Positions 1 to 9,625 of a stretch of DNA of 64,000 nt are shown piece by piece. The notes beneath the pieces were generated by a model, which searched no databases, was not told where the DNA came from, and saw only the letters and a list, made by a program, of their open reading frames with translations. A program made the position numbers and the translations under genes. The stretch is from Azospirillum baldaniorum (GTDB lineage: Bacteria > Pseudomonadota > Alphaproteobacteria > Azospirillales > Azospirillaceae), in the NCBI RefSeq assembly GCF_003119195.2, contig NZ_CP022253.1, forward strand, positions 2,241,001-2,305,000, read 5' to 3'. Numbering within the stretch: position 1 is the first letter of the stretch; each line of letters opens with the position of its first letter.

Positions 1-230
1 GCGGAATGTCCAGTCCCCGAAGTGCTGGCGGAACGCCGTCCTCCGGTGCCCGCCACACTGCCGCGTCAGGGTTAATTTTCCGTCAACAGGAGGCGGAAAC
101 CTCCGGCGTCCGGCCAAACCGCCCCGCTCGCGGCGGGGGTATCCTTAGGCTGATTCCCAACCCGCCGCAACGGCTTTGTGTCGGGTTTGAAACCGCTCCG
201 GCGCCTCGGTGCCGCCCCATTCCGGCGGCC
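1..230. other. Gene-free left edge
   Basis: No convincing gene is visible. Short open frames on both strands lack a ribosome binding site and any recognisable protein family. A weak GC stem (CCCCGC/GCGGGG) lies near 122-138. It could be the tail of a gene or terminator lying mostly to the left of the window. Confidence 0.4.
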
Positions 231-773
231 TCAATGATGGTCGGATTTCGCCGCGGCCGCGGCCTTGCCGTGCGCTCCGTGATGGCTCCCCTCCAGCCGG
301 TCCATCAGGGCCAGTAGCACGCCCGACACCACGAAGGTCATGTGGACGATGACCATCCACATCAGGTTCTCCTTGCTGGTGTTGTCAATGTTCATGAAGC
401 TCTTCAGCAGGTGGATTCCGGAGATCGCCACGATGGAGGCGATCAGCTTCAGCTTCAGCCCGCCGAAGTCGACCTTGCCCATCCAGTCCGGACGGTCCTT
501 GTGGTCGGCCACGTCGATCTTCGACACGAAGTTCTCGTATCCCGAAAAGATCACCATCAGCAGCAGGTTGCCGGCCAGCGACAGGTCGATCAGGGTCAGC
601 ACGGCCAGCAGCACGTCCTTCTCCTGCATCTCCAGCACATGCGGGACGATGTGGAAGATCTCCTGGGTGAACTTCGCCAGCAGGAGCACCAGCGACACGA
701 CGAGCCCGAGATAGAAGGGGGCGAGAAGCCAGCGGCTGGCGAAGATGATCTGTTCGAAACGGCGTTCGATCAT
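231..773 (-). CDS. UPF0114 (YqhA-type) integral membrane protein
   Basis: The 180-residue product has the layout of the UPF0114/YqhA family: a conserved N-terminal MIERRFEQ-like start, three to four hydrophobic segments (about residues 14-35, 53-78, 107-128, 136-157), and a short polar His/Ala-rich tail ending in DHH. The biochemical role of the family is unknown and it is predicted to sit in the inner membrane. The reading frame stays open far upstream over phoU, but family similarity begins only at the ATG at 773, so that start was chosen. It is divergent from phoU with a gap of about 180 bases that must hold both promoters. The family call is firm and the function is not known. Confidence 0.85.
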   Translation of the reverse strand: MIERRFEQIIFASRWLLAPFYLGLVVSLVLLLAKFTQEIFHIVPHVLEMQEKDVLLAVLTLIDLSLAGNLLLMVIFSGYENFVSKIDVADHKDRPDWMGKVDFGGLKLKLIASIVAISGIHLLKSFMNIDNTSKENLMWMVIVHMTFVVSGVLLALMDRLEGSHHGAHGKAAAAAKSDHH

Positions 774-956
774 GACGGTCGGCGTCCGTGAATGGTCATA
801 AGGGGTAGGAGCGCCGGACTCTTGCCATTTCGCACATGCGAAATCAACCGTTCCCATGCCGCGCCCGCCATGTCGCCCTGTGGCGAGAGCACTGGCCTGC
901 GGGGCTGCGAAACGGTAACGTTCCCGGCCGTCCGCCGCACCGATAAGGCCAGTCCC

Positions 957-1661
957 ATGAAGCACCCCGCCCCGCACATCGTCACCGCGTTCGAAGACGC
1001 CATGAAGCGGCTGAAGGCCAGCATCGTGCAGATGGCGGGCGCCGCGGAAACCCAGCTCGACGGCGCGCTGACCTGCCTGACCCAGCGCAACCCCGAGCAG
1101 GCCCGCGCCATCGTCGAGTCCGACGCACGCCTCGACAGCTACGAGCATGAGATCGAGGCGAACTGCATGCGCATGCTGGTGCTTCGCCAGCCGGTGGCCG
1201 ACGACCTGCGCGAGGTGATCGCCGCCCTGAAGATCGCCGGCAACCTGGAGCGGGTGGGCGACCACGCCGCAAACACCGCCCGCCGCGCCGTCGCCGTGGC
1301 GGAGTTTCCCGAGTCCCCGGCGATGAGCACCCTGCCCAATCTGGGCCGCCTCGTGCGCCAACGCCTGACCACGGCGGTGGACGCCTATGTGGACGGGGAC
1401 GTCGAGCTGGCGCTGCGCGTCTGGCGCACCGACGACGAGGTGGACGCGCTCTACACCAGCCTGTGCGAGAGCATCAACCAGTCGGCGGCCCGCCTGCCGG
1501 AGATGTTCACCGCCCACATGCACCTGCTGTTCATCGCCAAGAGCCTGGAGCGCATCGGCGACCACGCGACCAACATCGCGGAGGTGGTGCATTTCGTGCA
1601 CACCGGCCGGCCGCTGCTCGACGAGCGTCCGAAGGCGGACCGCTCGCGGGGGGATGTGTGA
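957..1661 (+). CDS. phoU: PhoU-family phosphate signalling regulator
   Basis: The 234-residue protein has the PhoU two-repeat architecture: two related three-helix bundles, each carrying a helix with the metal-binding signature. The motifs are AGNLERVGDHAANTA in the first half and AKSLERIGDHATNIAE near the end. In the family PhoU couples the Pst phosphate importer to the PhoR kinase and keeps the Pho regulon off when phosphate is plentiful. The ATG at 957 was chosen because PhoU similarity starts there; an upstream in-frame extension is unrelated. No pst or phoB/R genes lie within the window, so here it stands alone between a membrane protein and the ilv genes. A GC-rich dispersed palindrome follows its stop codon. 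Confidence 0.93.
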   Translation: MKHPAPHIVTAFEDAMKRLKASIVQMAGAAETQLDGALTCLTQRNPEQARAIVESDARLDSYEHEIEANCMRMLVLRQPVADDLREVIAALKIAGNLERVGDHAANTARRAVAVAEFPESPAMSTLPNLGRLVRQRLTTAVDAYVDGDVELALRVWRTDDEVDALYTSLCESINQSAARLPEMFTAHMHLLFIAKSLERIGDHATNIAEVVHFVHTGRPLLDERPKADRSRGDV

Positions 1662-1678
1662 GCGTGCTGCGGCGCTTG

Positions 1679-1761
1679 CCCCCACCCTGACCCTCCCCCG
1701 CTTCGCAGGGGAGGGAATTTTCTCCTCCCCTTGCGAAGCGGGGGGAGGTTGGGAGGGGGGC
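1679..1761. repeat. Dispersed GC-rich palindrome, family A, copy 1
   Basis: Two inverted arms of the type CCCTCCCCCGCTTCGCAGGG and its complement face each other across a short AT-containing loop, flanked by CCCACCC at one end and GGGAGGGG at the other. Close relatives occur at 15215-15320, 18835-18918 and 37926-38028. All sit between genes. The element can fold into one long hairpin. Confidence 0.8.
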
Positions 1762-1789
1762 AAACCACTGCGGAACTCTCCACAAACGA

Positions 1790-1815
1790 AAAAGCGCGCC
1801 TCGCGGCGCGCTTTT
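1790..1815 (-). terminator. Intrinsic terminator after ilvC (works in both directions)
   Basis: A perfect 11-bp stem AAAAGCGCGCC/GGCGCGCTTTT with a TCGC loop lies 22 bases past the ilvC stop codon. The A-run on one side and T-run on the other would also let it stop transcription coming from phoU. Confidence 0.8.
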
Positions 1816-1837
1816 CCATGTCCAGTCCAGGAACCGA

Positions 1838-2935
<1,098 letters not shown>

Positions 2936-3032
2936 TCAAGCACAAGACTGTTCGGCAGACCTGCAAAAGGACGGCGGGCTGGGTCGCCTCCCTGTCATGG
3001 GTGGCGTCATAGCCCGCCGTTTCGGGCCGGGA

Positions 3033-3539
3033 TCAGAACCCGGTGGCTCCCTTCGACATGGCGACGACGCCGGTCCGGCTGGCCTCGACGAGGCCGAGCT
3101 GGGCCATCAGCCCGACGAAGTCATCGACCTCCGCCGTCGTGCCGGTCAGTTCGAACACGAAGGAGGTCAGGGTGGCGTCCACGACCTTCGCCTTGAAGAT
3201 GTCGGCCAGGCGCAGCGCCTCGATGCGGCGCTCTCCGGTGCCGGCCACCTTGACCAGCGCCAGTTCGCGCTCCACCGACGGCCCCTCGTCCGTCAGGTCG
3301 TGCACCTTGTGCACCGGCACGAGGCGGTCGAGCTGGGCCTTGATCTGCTCCACCACCATGCGGGTGCCGGAGGTGACCAGGGTGATGCGCGACAGGTGGT
3401 CGGCGTTGTTCACCTCCGCCACCGTCAGGCTTTCAATGTTGTAGCCGCGGCCCGAAAACAGGCCGATGACGCGGGCCAGCACGCCCGGCTCGTTGTCCAC
3501 CAGCACGGCGATGGTGTGCTTCTCGATCTTCTCTTCCAC
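3033..3539 (-). CDS. ilvN: Acetolactate synthase small (regulatory) subunit
   Basis: The 168-residue protein carries an N-terminal ACT domain (about residues 8-85; IAVLVDNEPGVLARVIGLFS and the GYNIESL segment) followed by the C-terminal activation domain seen in IlvN/IlvH. It binds the catalytic subunit and confers feedback inhibition by valine-type end products. The start codon is GTG at 3539, supported by a GGAG site 8 bases upstream. It lies 50 bases downstream of the large subunit and is surely co-transcribed with it. Confidence 0.95.
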   Translation of the reverse strand: MEEKIEKHTIAVLVDNEPGVLARVIGLFSGRGYNIESLTVAEVNNADHLSRITLVTSGTRMVVEQIKAQLDRLVPVHKVHDLTDEGPSVERELALVKVAGTGERRIEALRLADIFKAKVVDATLTSFVFELTGTTAEVDDFVGLMAQLGLVEASRTGVVAMSKGATGF

Positions 3540-3589
3540 GATCCGTACTCCGCCAGAGGGCCTTCAACCGTTCGTCTTGGTCGCCGCGA

Positions 3590-5353
3590 TCAGACCAGCA
3601 CCATGCCGTCTTCCGGCGTGGCGTCGGACGGGCTGTCCTCCGGACCGAACAGGATTTCGTTGTGGGCCTTGCCGCCGGGGATCATCGGGAAGCAGTTCTC
3701 CTTCGGGTCCACGGCGATGTCGATGATGCAGGGGCGGTCGGTGACGGCCAGCATCTTCTCGATGACCTCGTCCACCTCGGCCACCGTGGTCGCGCGCAGG
3801 CCGACGCAGCCCCAGCTTTCCGCCAGCTTCACGAAGTCGGGCAGCGCCTCGGAGTAGCTGTTGGAGTAGCGGGAGCCGTGCAGCAGCTCCTGCCACTGGC
3901 GCACCATGCCCATGTACTTGTTGTTCAGGATGAAGATCTTGACCGGGGCGCGGTACTGCACCGCCGTGCCGATCTCCTGCATGTTCATCAGGAAGGACGC
4001 CTCGCCCGACACGTCCACCACGATGGCGTCGGGGTGGGCGAGCTGCGCGCCGATGGCCGCCGGCAGGCCGTAGCCCATGGTGCCCAGGCCGCCGGAGGTC
4101 ATCCAGCGGTTCGGCTCGTCGAAGGGCAGGAACTGGGCGGCCCACATCTGGTGCTGGCCGACCTCGGTCGTCACGTAATGGTTCTTGCCGCGCAGCGCCT
4201 CGCGCAGCCGCTCCAGCGCGTACTGCGGCTTGATGACCGCCTCGGTGCGGTTGTAGTTCAGGCAGTTGCGGGCGCGCCAGCCCTCGACCTGACCCCACCA
4301 CTCCTTCAGGGCGGTCTGGTCGGCACGCTTCTGGCGGGCCTTCCAGATGCGGATCATGTCTTCCAGAACGGCGCCGGCGTCACCGACGATGGGGATGTCC
4401 ACCGCGACGTTCTTGTTGATCGAGCTGGGGTCGATGTCGACGTGGATCTTCTTCGAGCCCGGCGCGAACTCCGACAGCTTGCCGGTCACGCGGTCGTCGA
4501 AGCGGGCGCCGATGTTGATCATCACGTCGCAGTTGTACATGGCGAGGTTCGCCTCGTACGTGCCGTGCATGCCCAGCATGCCCAGCCACTGCGGGTCCGA
4601 CGCCGGGAAGGCGCCCAGCCCCATCAGGGTCGAGGTGATCGGGAAGCCGGTCATCTTCACGAACTGGGTCAGCAGCTTCGCCGCGATCGGGCCGGCGTTC
4701 ACCACGCCGCCGCCGGTGTAGAAGATCGGGCGCTTGGCGGTGGCGATCAGCTCGATGGCCTCCTCCACCCGGGCGATCTCGGGCTTCACCTGCGGGCGGT
4801 AGGTCTTGTGCTTGACCTCGGTCGGCGGGATGTAGGTGCCGTCGGCGAACTGCACGTCCTTCGGGATGTCGACCAGCACCGGGCCGGGACGGCCGCTGCG
4901 CGCCACGTAGAAGGCCTCGTGCATGGTGCGGGCCAGCTGGTTGACGTCCTTCACCAGATAATTGTGCTTGGTGCAGGGGCGCGTGATGCCGGTGGTGTCA
5001 GCCTCCTGAAAGGCGTCGTTGCCGATCAGGTGGGTCGGCACCTGCCCCGACAGGCAGACCAGCGGAATGCTGTCGCACAGCGCGTCGAGCAGGCCCGTCA
5101 CGGCGTTGGTGGCGCCGGGGCCGGAGGTCACCAGCACGCAGCCCACCTTGCCGGTGGAGCGGGCGTAGCCTTCCGCGGCGTGCACGGCGGCCTGCTCGTG
5201 CCGGACGAGGATGTGCTTGATGTCGTTCTGCTGGAAGATGGCGTCGTAAATCGGAAGTACCGCGCCGCCCGGATAACCGAAGATGATGTCTACGCCCTGA
5301 TCCTTCAGGGCCTTGATGACGATCTGCGCGCCGGTCAGCTTCTGTTCGGGCAT
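3590..5353 (-). CDS. ilvB: Acetolactate synthase large (catalytic) subunit
   Basis: This thiamine-diphosphate enzyme condenses pyruvate with pyruvate or 2-oxobutyrate, the first common step of branched-chain amino acid synthesis. The 587 residues show the three-domain layout of the family. The catalytic Glu lies in HEQAAVHAAEGYARS (Glu53), FAD/herbicide-site segments occupy the middle, and the C-terminal ThDP/Mg region reads GEASFLMNMQEIGTA followed by NNKYMGMVRQWQ. The ATG at 5353 has a GGAAGG site 9 bases upstream. A candidate sigma-70 promoter lies about 125 bases upstream. I looked for a leader peptide rich in Val, Leu or Ile codons in the roughly 250-base 5' region and found none. Confidence 0.96.
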   Translation of the reverse strand: MPEQKLTGAQIVIKALKDQGVDIIFGYPGGAVLPIYDAIFQQNDIKHILVRHEQAAVHAAEGYARSTGKVGCVLVTSGPGATNAVTGLLDALCDSIPLVCLSGQVPTHLIGNDAFQEADTTGITRPCTKHNYLVKDVNQLARTMHEAFYVARSGRPGPVLVDIPKDVQFADGTYIPPTEVKHKTYRPQVKPEIARVEEAIELIATAKRPIFYTGGGVVNAGPIAAKLLTQFVKMTGFPITSTLMGLGAFPASDPQWLGMLGMHGTYEANLAMYNCDVMINIGARFDDRVTGKLSEFAPGSKKIHVDIDPSSINKNVAVDIPIVGDAGAVLEDMIRIWKARQKRADQTALKEWWGQVEGWRARNCLNYNRTEAVIKPQYALERLREALRGKNHYVTTEVGQHQMWAAQFLPFDEPNRWMTSGGLGTMGYGLPAAIGAQLAHPDAIVVDVSGEASFLMNMQEIGTAVQYRAPVKIFILNNKYMGMVRQWQELLHGSRYSNSYSEALPDFVKLAESWGCVGLRATTVAEVDEVIEKMLAVTDRPCIIDIAVDPKENCFPMIPGGKAHNEILFGPEDSPSDATPEDGMVLV

Positions 5354-5476
5354 AGCTCACGACCTTCCAATGGGGGCCCCTCTTTTCACGGGCGGCCCTG
5401 TTCCTTCTCAAACCCCGGCGATGGCCTGCTGGGAAAACAAGGGGTTATCCCCAAAGGCGAAGGCCGGGACCGGCAA

Positions 5477-5504
5477 ACTAGACAATCCGTCCGTCTTTGG
5501 TCAA
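5477..5504 (-). promoter_or_regulatory. Candidate promoter of the ilv operon
   Basis: Read on the minus strand there is TTGACC, 16 bases, then TCTAGT (five and four matches to the sigma-70 hexamers). The area is clearly richer in A/T than its surroundings. It lies 124 bases upstream of the ilvB start. Confidence 0.4.
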
Positions 5505-5604
5505 CCCATTTTGCGAATGATCGAAAAGATTTTTTGCCGCAGTTTTTCCAAATATTTCGCAAGCTGGAAAGACCGCCCTCCCCGCAAAGCCGCCCGCACA
5601 CGCG

Positions 5605-5639
5605 AACGGCCTGCCCCGCGGGTGCGGAGGCAGGCCGTT
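5605..5639 (-). terminator. Hairpin terminator after the aminotransferase gene
   Basis: A perfect 11-bp inverted repeat AACGGCCTGCC/GGCAGGCCGTT with a 13-base loop starts 18 bases past the stop codon at 5658. It separates the aminotransferase from the ilv promoter region. Confidence 0.65.
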
Positions 5640-5657
5640 GCGCGGGGGCTGGCGGAG

Positions 5658-6872
5658 TTAAGCCGCGACGGTCTGAAGCAGGCCGCAGAGGCGGCGGATG
5701 CCTTCGCGGATGCGCTCCGGGTTGTTGTTGGAGAAGCTGAGGCGCAACGTGTTCTTGCCCGAGCGGTCGGCGTGGAAGGCCGAGCCGGGGACGAAGGCGA
5801 CGTTGGCGTCCTTGATGGCACGGGCCAGCAGGTCCACCCCGTCGGTGCCCTCCGGCAGCTCGATCCAGACGAACATGCCGCCTTCCGGCTTGGTCCAGGT
5901 CACCCCGGCCGGGGCGAACTCGGACAGCGCGGTCAGCATGGCGTCGCGGCGCTCCTTGTAGCCGGCGCGCAGGCGGCGGATGTGGCTGTCGAAGTTCTGC
6001 GACACCACGTCGTGCAGCACGATCTGGTTGATGGTGCTGGTGTGCAGGTCGCCGGCCTGCTTCATCAGGACCAGCCGGTTGATGACCTCGGCCGGGCCGT
6101 TGATCCAGCCCACGCGCAGCGCCGGCACCATCGTCTTGGAGAAGGAGCCGCAGAAGAGCACGTTGGTGATCTTGCCACCGTTGCGGGCGGCGTCCAGCGC
6201 GACCATGGACGGGATCGGCTCGCCCTCATAGCGCAGCTCGGTGTAGGCGGCGTCCTCGACGATCGGCACGCCGTGCTTGGCGCAGAGGTCGAGCAGCGCC
6301 TCGCGGCGGGCCAGCGAGATCGTCGTGCCGTTGGGGTTCTGGAAGTCGGGGACGAGGTAGAAGAACTTCGGCTTCTGCTCCAGCGCCGCCTCCACCGCGG
6401 CGAGGTCCGGCCCCTCGGCGTCGCCGGGAACGGAAAGATACTGCGGCTCGTAGGGCGAGAAGGCCTGGAGCGCGCCGAGATAGGTGGGGCGGGTCACCAG
6501 GATCTTCTCGCCCGGCCCGATCAGCAGCTTGCCGACGAACTCCAGCGCCTGCTGCGATCCGCTGGTCACCAGCACCTCGTCCAGCCCGGCCTGGATGCCG
6601 CGGCGGCCCAGATAGGCGCAGATCCACTCGCGCAGCGGCGTGAAGCCCTCGCTGATGGTGTATTGAAGCGCGCCGCCGGCCCCGCTGTTGGACTGGAAGA
6701 TCTTCTCATAGGCGCGGGCAATGGCCGCGGTCGGGAAGAAATCGGGGTCCGGGATGCCCCCGGCGAAGGAGATGATTTCCGGCCGTTCGAGCAGCTTCAG
6801 CAGCTCCCGGATTTCCGAAGCTCCCATACCGGCGACGCGACCGGCAAACACGTTTCCCCAATCGACCGTCAC
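5658..6872 (-). CDS. PLP-dependent fold-type I aminotransferase (LysN/aromatic aminotransferase-like)
   Basis: The protein is about 404 residues and belongs to the class I/II aminotransferases close to LysN (2-aminoadipate transaminase) and MocR-type catalytic domains. Visible motifs are ISFAGGIPDPDFFP near the N-terminus, LVTSGSQQALE, the PLP-ring segment DFQNPNGTT, and the Schiff-base Lys in FCGSFSKTMVPALRVGW (about Lys246). No helix-turn-helix domain precedes it, so it is an enzyme and not a MocR regulator. The start was set at the GTG at 6872 because an AGGAGG site lies exactly 7 bases upstream; a TTG two codons earlier is too close to that site. Substrate cannot be read from the sequence. 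Its position beside ilv genes suggests, without proving, an amino acid biosynthetic or degradative role. Confidence 0.88.
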   Translation of the reverse strand: MTVDWGNVFAGRVAGMGASEIRELLKLLERPEIISFAGGIPDPDFFPTAAIARAYEKIFQSNSGAGGALQYTISEGFTPLREWICAYLGRRGIQAGLDEVLVTSGSQQALEFVGKLLIGPGEKILVTRPTYLGALQAFSPYEPQYLSVPGDAEGPDLAAVEAALEQKPKFFYLVPDFQNPNGTTISLARREALLDLCAKHGVPIVEDAAYTELRYEGEPIPSMVALDAARNGGKITNVLFCGSFSKTMVPALRVGWINGPAEVINRLVLMKQAGDLHTSTINQIVLHDVVSQNFDSHIRRLRAGYKERRDAMLTALSEFAPAGVTWTKPEGGMFVWIELPEGTDGVDLLARAIKDANVAFVPGSAFHADRSGKNTLRLSFSNNNPERIREGIRRLCGLLQTVAA

Positions 6873-6890
6873 TTTCAATCCTCCTGAGGG

Positions 6891-7883
6891 TCAACGACGC
6901 AACGTCGTTTCAAGATAGGTCAGTATTGCTTCACTAAGTGGTCTTGTGTAGAGCGAATTGATCGTATGGCAGCCATGCAGCGCGGAGGCCGGAGGCCGCG
7001 CCGCGAGCTGGTGGCGGAACCATGTGACCTGCCGCTTCGCATAGCGGCGCGTCGATTGCTGAGCCAGCGCAATGGCTTCGTCGAGGGTCAGCGCACCGCG
7101 CAGATGGTTGCGCAGTTCCGGCACGCCCAGCGCCTTCATCGCCGGCAGGTCGGGATCGAGGCCGAGCGCGTCGAGCCGCCGCACCTCCTCCAGCGCCCCC
7201 TGCCCCATCATCACCCGGAAGCGGCGGTCGCAGTTGGCGTAGAGCGCGTCGCGCGGCGGATCGATCACCAGCACAGAGAACAGCAGCCCCTCCGGCGCGC
7301 CCTCGGCGCGCTGGGTCTGCCAGTGGGACAACGGATGGCCGGTGGCCTCCAGCACTTCCCAGGCGCGGGTCAGGCGGGTGGTGTCGCCGGGGTTCAGCTT
7401 GGCCGAGGCCGGGTCACGGCCCACCAGCTCCGCGCGGAACGCCTCGCCCCCCAGCTCCTGGAGCCGGGCGTGGGCGGCCTTGCGGACCTCGTCGGGGACG
7501 GCGGGGACGGCGCTCAAGCCCTCCATCAGCGTGCGCAGGTAGAGGCCGGTGCCACCGACGACGATGGGCAGCCGCCCGGCGGCGTGAGCGGCGGCGATCT
7601 CGGCCAGCGCCATGTCGCGCCAGCGCGCGGCGGACCCGCGCTCCGCCGCCGGCAGCACGCCGTAGAGCCGGTGCGGGGCCAGAGCCAGATCCTCCGCCCC
7701 CGGACGGGCGGTCAGCACGTCCAAGTCGGCGTAAAGCTGCATGCTGTCGGCGTTGATGACCGTGCCGTTGCGCGCCAGGGCAATGTCGAGCGCCATGCCC
7801 GACTTGCCCGAGGCCGTCGGACCGCCGATCACCACCACATGCCGGTGCTGCACATCCCGGTTCCGCGGGCTGTCCTCTGCCAT
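6891..7883 (-). CDS. miaA: tRNA dimethylallyltransferase
   Basis: MiaA transfers the dimethylallyl group from DMAPP to N6 of A37 in tRNAs reading codons that start with U. The 330-residue product has the P-loop GPTASGKSGM at residues 21-30, the INADSMQLY substrate loop, VVGGTGLYLRTL, and the C-terminal YAKRQVTWFRHQ segment that contacts the tRNA. The ATG at 7883 is the family start. The downstream aminotransferase begins 19 bases after its stop, so the two may share a transcript. No hfq lies nearby, unlike in many enterics. Confidence 0.96.
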   Translation of the reverse strand: MAEDSPRNRDVQHRHVVVIGGPTASGKSGMALDIALARNGTVINADSMQLYADLDVLTARPGAEDLALAPHRLYGVLPAAERGSAARWRDMALAEIAAAHAAGRLPIVVGGTGLYLRTLMEGLSAVPAVPDEVRKAAHARLQELGGEAFRAELVGRDPASAKLNPGDTTRLTRAWEVLEATGHPLSHWQTQRAEGAPEGLLFSVLVIDPPRDALYANCDRRFRVMMGQGALEEVRRLDALGLDPDLPAMKALGVPELRNHLRGALTLDEAIALAQQSTRRYAKRQVTWFRHQLAARPPASALHGCHTINSLYTRPLSEAILTYLETTLRR

Positions 7884-7975
7884 GTCGCCTTGCCTGACGT
7901 TCCTCCGGCTACAGCGTATGGCAGGGGAAGGCTCGGCTTGGCAAGGGCGACCGGTGCGGCGACCGGTGCGGGGCC

Positions 7976-8467
7976 TCAGCGAACCGTGATCGTCCCGGTC
8001 ATGCCAAAGCTGCTGTGCAGCGGTTCGTGGCAGGCCAAGTCATAGGTTCCGGCCTCGACCGGAACGAACTCCACCACGTCGGCTTGGCCGGCGGGGATTT
8101 CCAGATTCACCAGGGCCGGCGTCTCGACGGCGCCTTGCGCGGTGGTGACCCGCCGTACCGCGATGGCTTTGAAGAAGCCTTCGGAGGTGAAGGTGTGCGC
8201 GACGGTCCCGCGGTTCTCCAGCGTCAGGCGGTACGGGGTTCCCCGCTCGAAGGCCAGGCGGTCGGGCTGGAACCGGAACTCGTCCAACTGCACGGTCACG
8301 GGGCGGGCCTGCGCCCAATCCACCGCCGAGACGCGCGCCGCCACGTCGCCGACATAGCCGGGCGGCGGGCGCTGCGCCAGATCGGTCCCGGCGCCGCATC
8401 CGGTCAGGAGGAACAAGGTGAGTGCGAGAATGGGCGGGGTAAGAAGGGTGGCAGGCCGCTGGATCAT
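7976..8467 (-). CDS. Cupredoxin-like lipoprotein
   Basis: The 163-residue protein has a hydrophobic signal segment (about residues 8-23) ending in the lipobox LLTGC. It should therefore be processed by signal peptidase II and anchored by Cys24. The remainder is beta-rich. A conserved His in GTVAHTFTSEGF pairs with a C-terminal LACHEPLHSSFGM segment, the H...C..H...M pattern of a type 1 copper site and of plastocyanin/azurin-like folds. That points to a periplasmic electron carrier or copper-handling protein, but no redox partner is adjacent. It is divergent from serB. The family is inferred from motif layout only. Confidence 0.7.
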   Translation of the reverse strand: MIQRPATLLTPPILALTLFLLTGCGAGTDLAQRPPPGYVGDVAARVSAVDWAQARPVTVQLDEFRFQPDRLAFERGTPYRLTLENRGTVAHTFTSEGFFKAIAVRRVTTAQGAVETPALVNLEIPAGQADVVEFVPVEAGTYDLACHEPLHSSFGMTGTITVR

Positions 8468-8629
8468 GGACGAGCCCTCCGGCGATTTGAGCCGAAACGC
8501 GGCGGGAGGCTTCCGGGTCCCCGGCGCGGAATGTCTACGACGCTTGGCGGAGTGGGTTGGCGCAAACTCCCGGCTGTGCTAGGGAGCGCGCGCGCCCTTT
8601 CCCCCACGGCTCTTCCAGGATCGCCCGCC

Positions 8630-9541
8630 ATGAGCGCTGTCGTTACGCTGATCGCCGCCGCCTCCGCCGTTCTCGACGAGCAGGCCGTGCAGGCCGCCCG
8701 CGCGTCCCTGACCGCGCTGGGGGCCGACACCGCCAAGCCGGACTGGCTGGCGCCGGACCGCGCCTGCGACATCGCCGAGGAAGGGCTGGTGCCCGAGCAG
8801 GCCGAAGCCGCCGTGCGCCACGCGCTGGCCAATCTTGCGTTGGGCGGCCTTGCCGTGGACGTCATCGCCCAGAAGCCGGGCAGCCGGAAGAAGCGCCTGC
8901 TGGTCGCCGACATGGAATCGACGATCATCGAGCAGGAGATGCTGGACGAGTTGGGCGATTACGTCGGGCTGAAGGACCACATCGCCGCGATCACCGCCCG
9001 CGCCATGAACGGCGAGATCGACTTCAAGGGCGCGGTGCGCGAGCGGGTCGCCCTGCTCAAGGGCCTGAACGAGAGCGTCGTCGACGAGGTGTGGCAGCGC
9101 GCCACCCTGATGCCCGGCGCCAGGACGCTGGTCTCCACCATGCGCGCCAACGGGGCGACCTGCGTGCTGGTCTCCGGCGGCTTCCGCTGCTTCACGGAGC
9201 GGGTGCGCCAGTGGGTCGGCTTCGACGACGACCGCGGCAACGTGCTGGAGGTGGTGGACGGCGTCATGACCGGCGCGGTGGTCGAGCCGATCCTCGACAA
9301 GGACAGCAAGCTGGAGGCCCTGCTCGCCTACGCCGGGGAGCGCCACGTCCCGACCGTCGAGACGATGGCCGTCGGTGACGGCGCCAACGACCTGCCGATG
9401 CTGCTGGCCGCCGGGCTGGGCGTCGCCTTCCACGCCAAACCGACGGTGGCCGCCCAGGCCCGCGCCCGCGTGGACCATGGCGACCTCACCGCCCTGCTGT
9501 TCGCCCAGGGCTACAGGATCGGGGAGTTCGTGGAGGGCTGA
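8630..9541 (+). CDS. serB: Phosphoserine phosphatase
   Basis: SerB removes phosphate from phosphoserine in the last step of serine synthesis. The 303-residue HAD-superfamily protein has an N-terminal regulatory region of about 90 residues, then motif I VADMESTIIEQE (nucleophile Asp94), motif II VLVSGGFRCF, a lysine in HAKPTVAAQ, and motif IV AVGDGANDLPML. The usual second acid of motif I (DxDST) is Glu here (DMEST), a conservative change that is also seen in ThrH-type relatives. The ATG at 8630 was chosen because similarity begins there; the longer open frame upstream lies over the divergent lipoprotein gene. Confidence 0.93.
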   Translation: MSAVVTLIAAASAVLDEQAVQAARASLTALGADTAKPDWLAPDRACDIAEEGLVPEQAEAAVRHALANLALGGLAVDVIAQKPGSRKKRLLVADMESTIIEQEMLDELGDYVGLKDHIAAITARAMNGEIDFKGAVRERVALLKGLNESVVDEVWQRATLMPGARTLVSTMRANGATCVLVSGGFRCFTERVRQWVGFDDDRGNVLEVVDGVMTGAVVEPILDKDSKLEALLAYAGERHVPTVETMAVGDGANDLPMLLAAGLGVAFHAKPTVAAQARARVDHGDLTALLFAQGYRIGEFVEG

Positions 9542-9568
9542 CCACCCACCAACGCACCTCACAAAGCG

Positions 9569-9603
9569 AAAGGGCACCGGCGGTCTCCCGCCGGTGCCCT
9601 TTT
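9569..9603. terminator. Shared terminator between serB and degP
   Basis: A perfect 15-bp stem (AAAGGGCACCGGCGG and its complement) with a TCTC loop and T-runs on both strands lies between the convergent serB and protease genes. It should stop transcription in both directions. Confidence 0.9.
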
Positions 9604-9625
9604 CGTTTGGGGACAGCCCCCCGGA

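Noticed and set aside
5354..5604. Branched-chain leader peptide or attenuator before ilvB
   Set aside because: No short frame with clustered Leu, Val or Ile codons and no terminator hairpin facing ilvB was found; only a plain promoter is supported.
5313..6887. Long plus-strand frames over the ilvB and aminotransferase genes
   Set aside because: Compositional shadows: repetitive Arg/Ala/Gly-rich or His/Asp/Val-rich product, no motif, no ribosome site; the minus-strand genes are certain.
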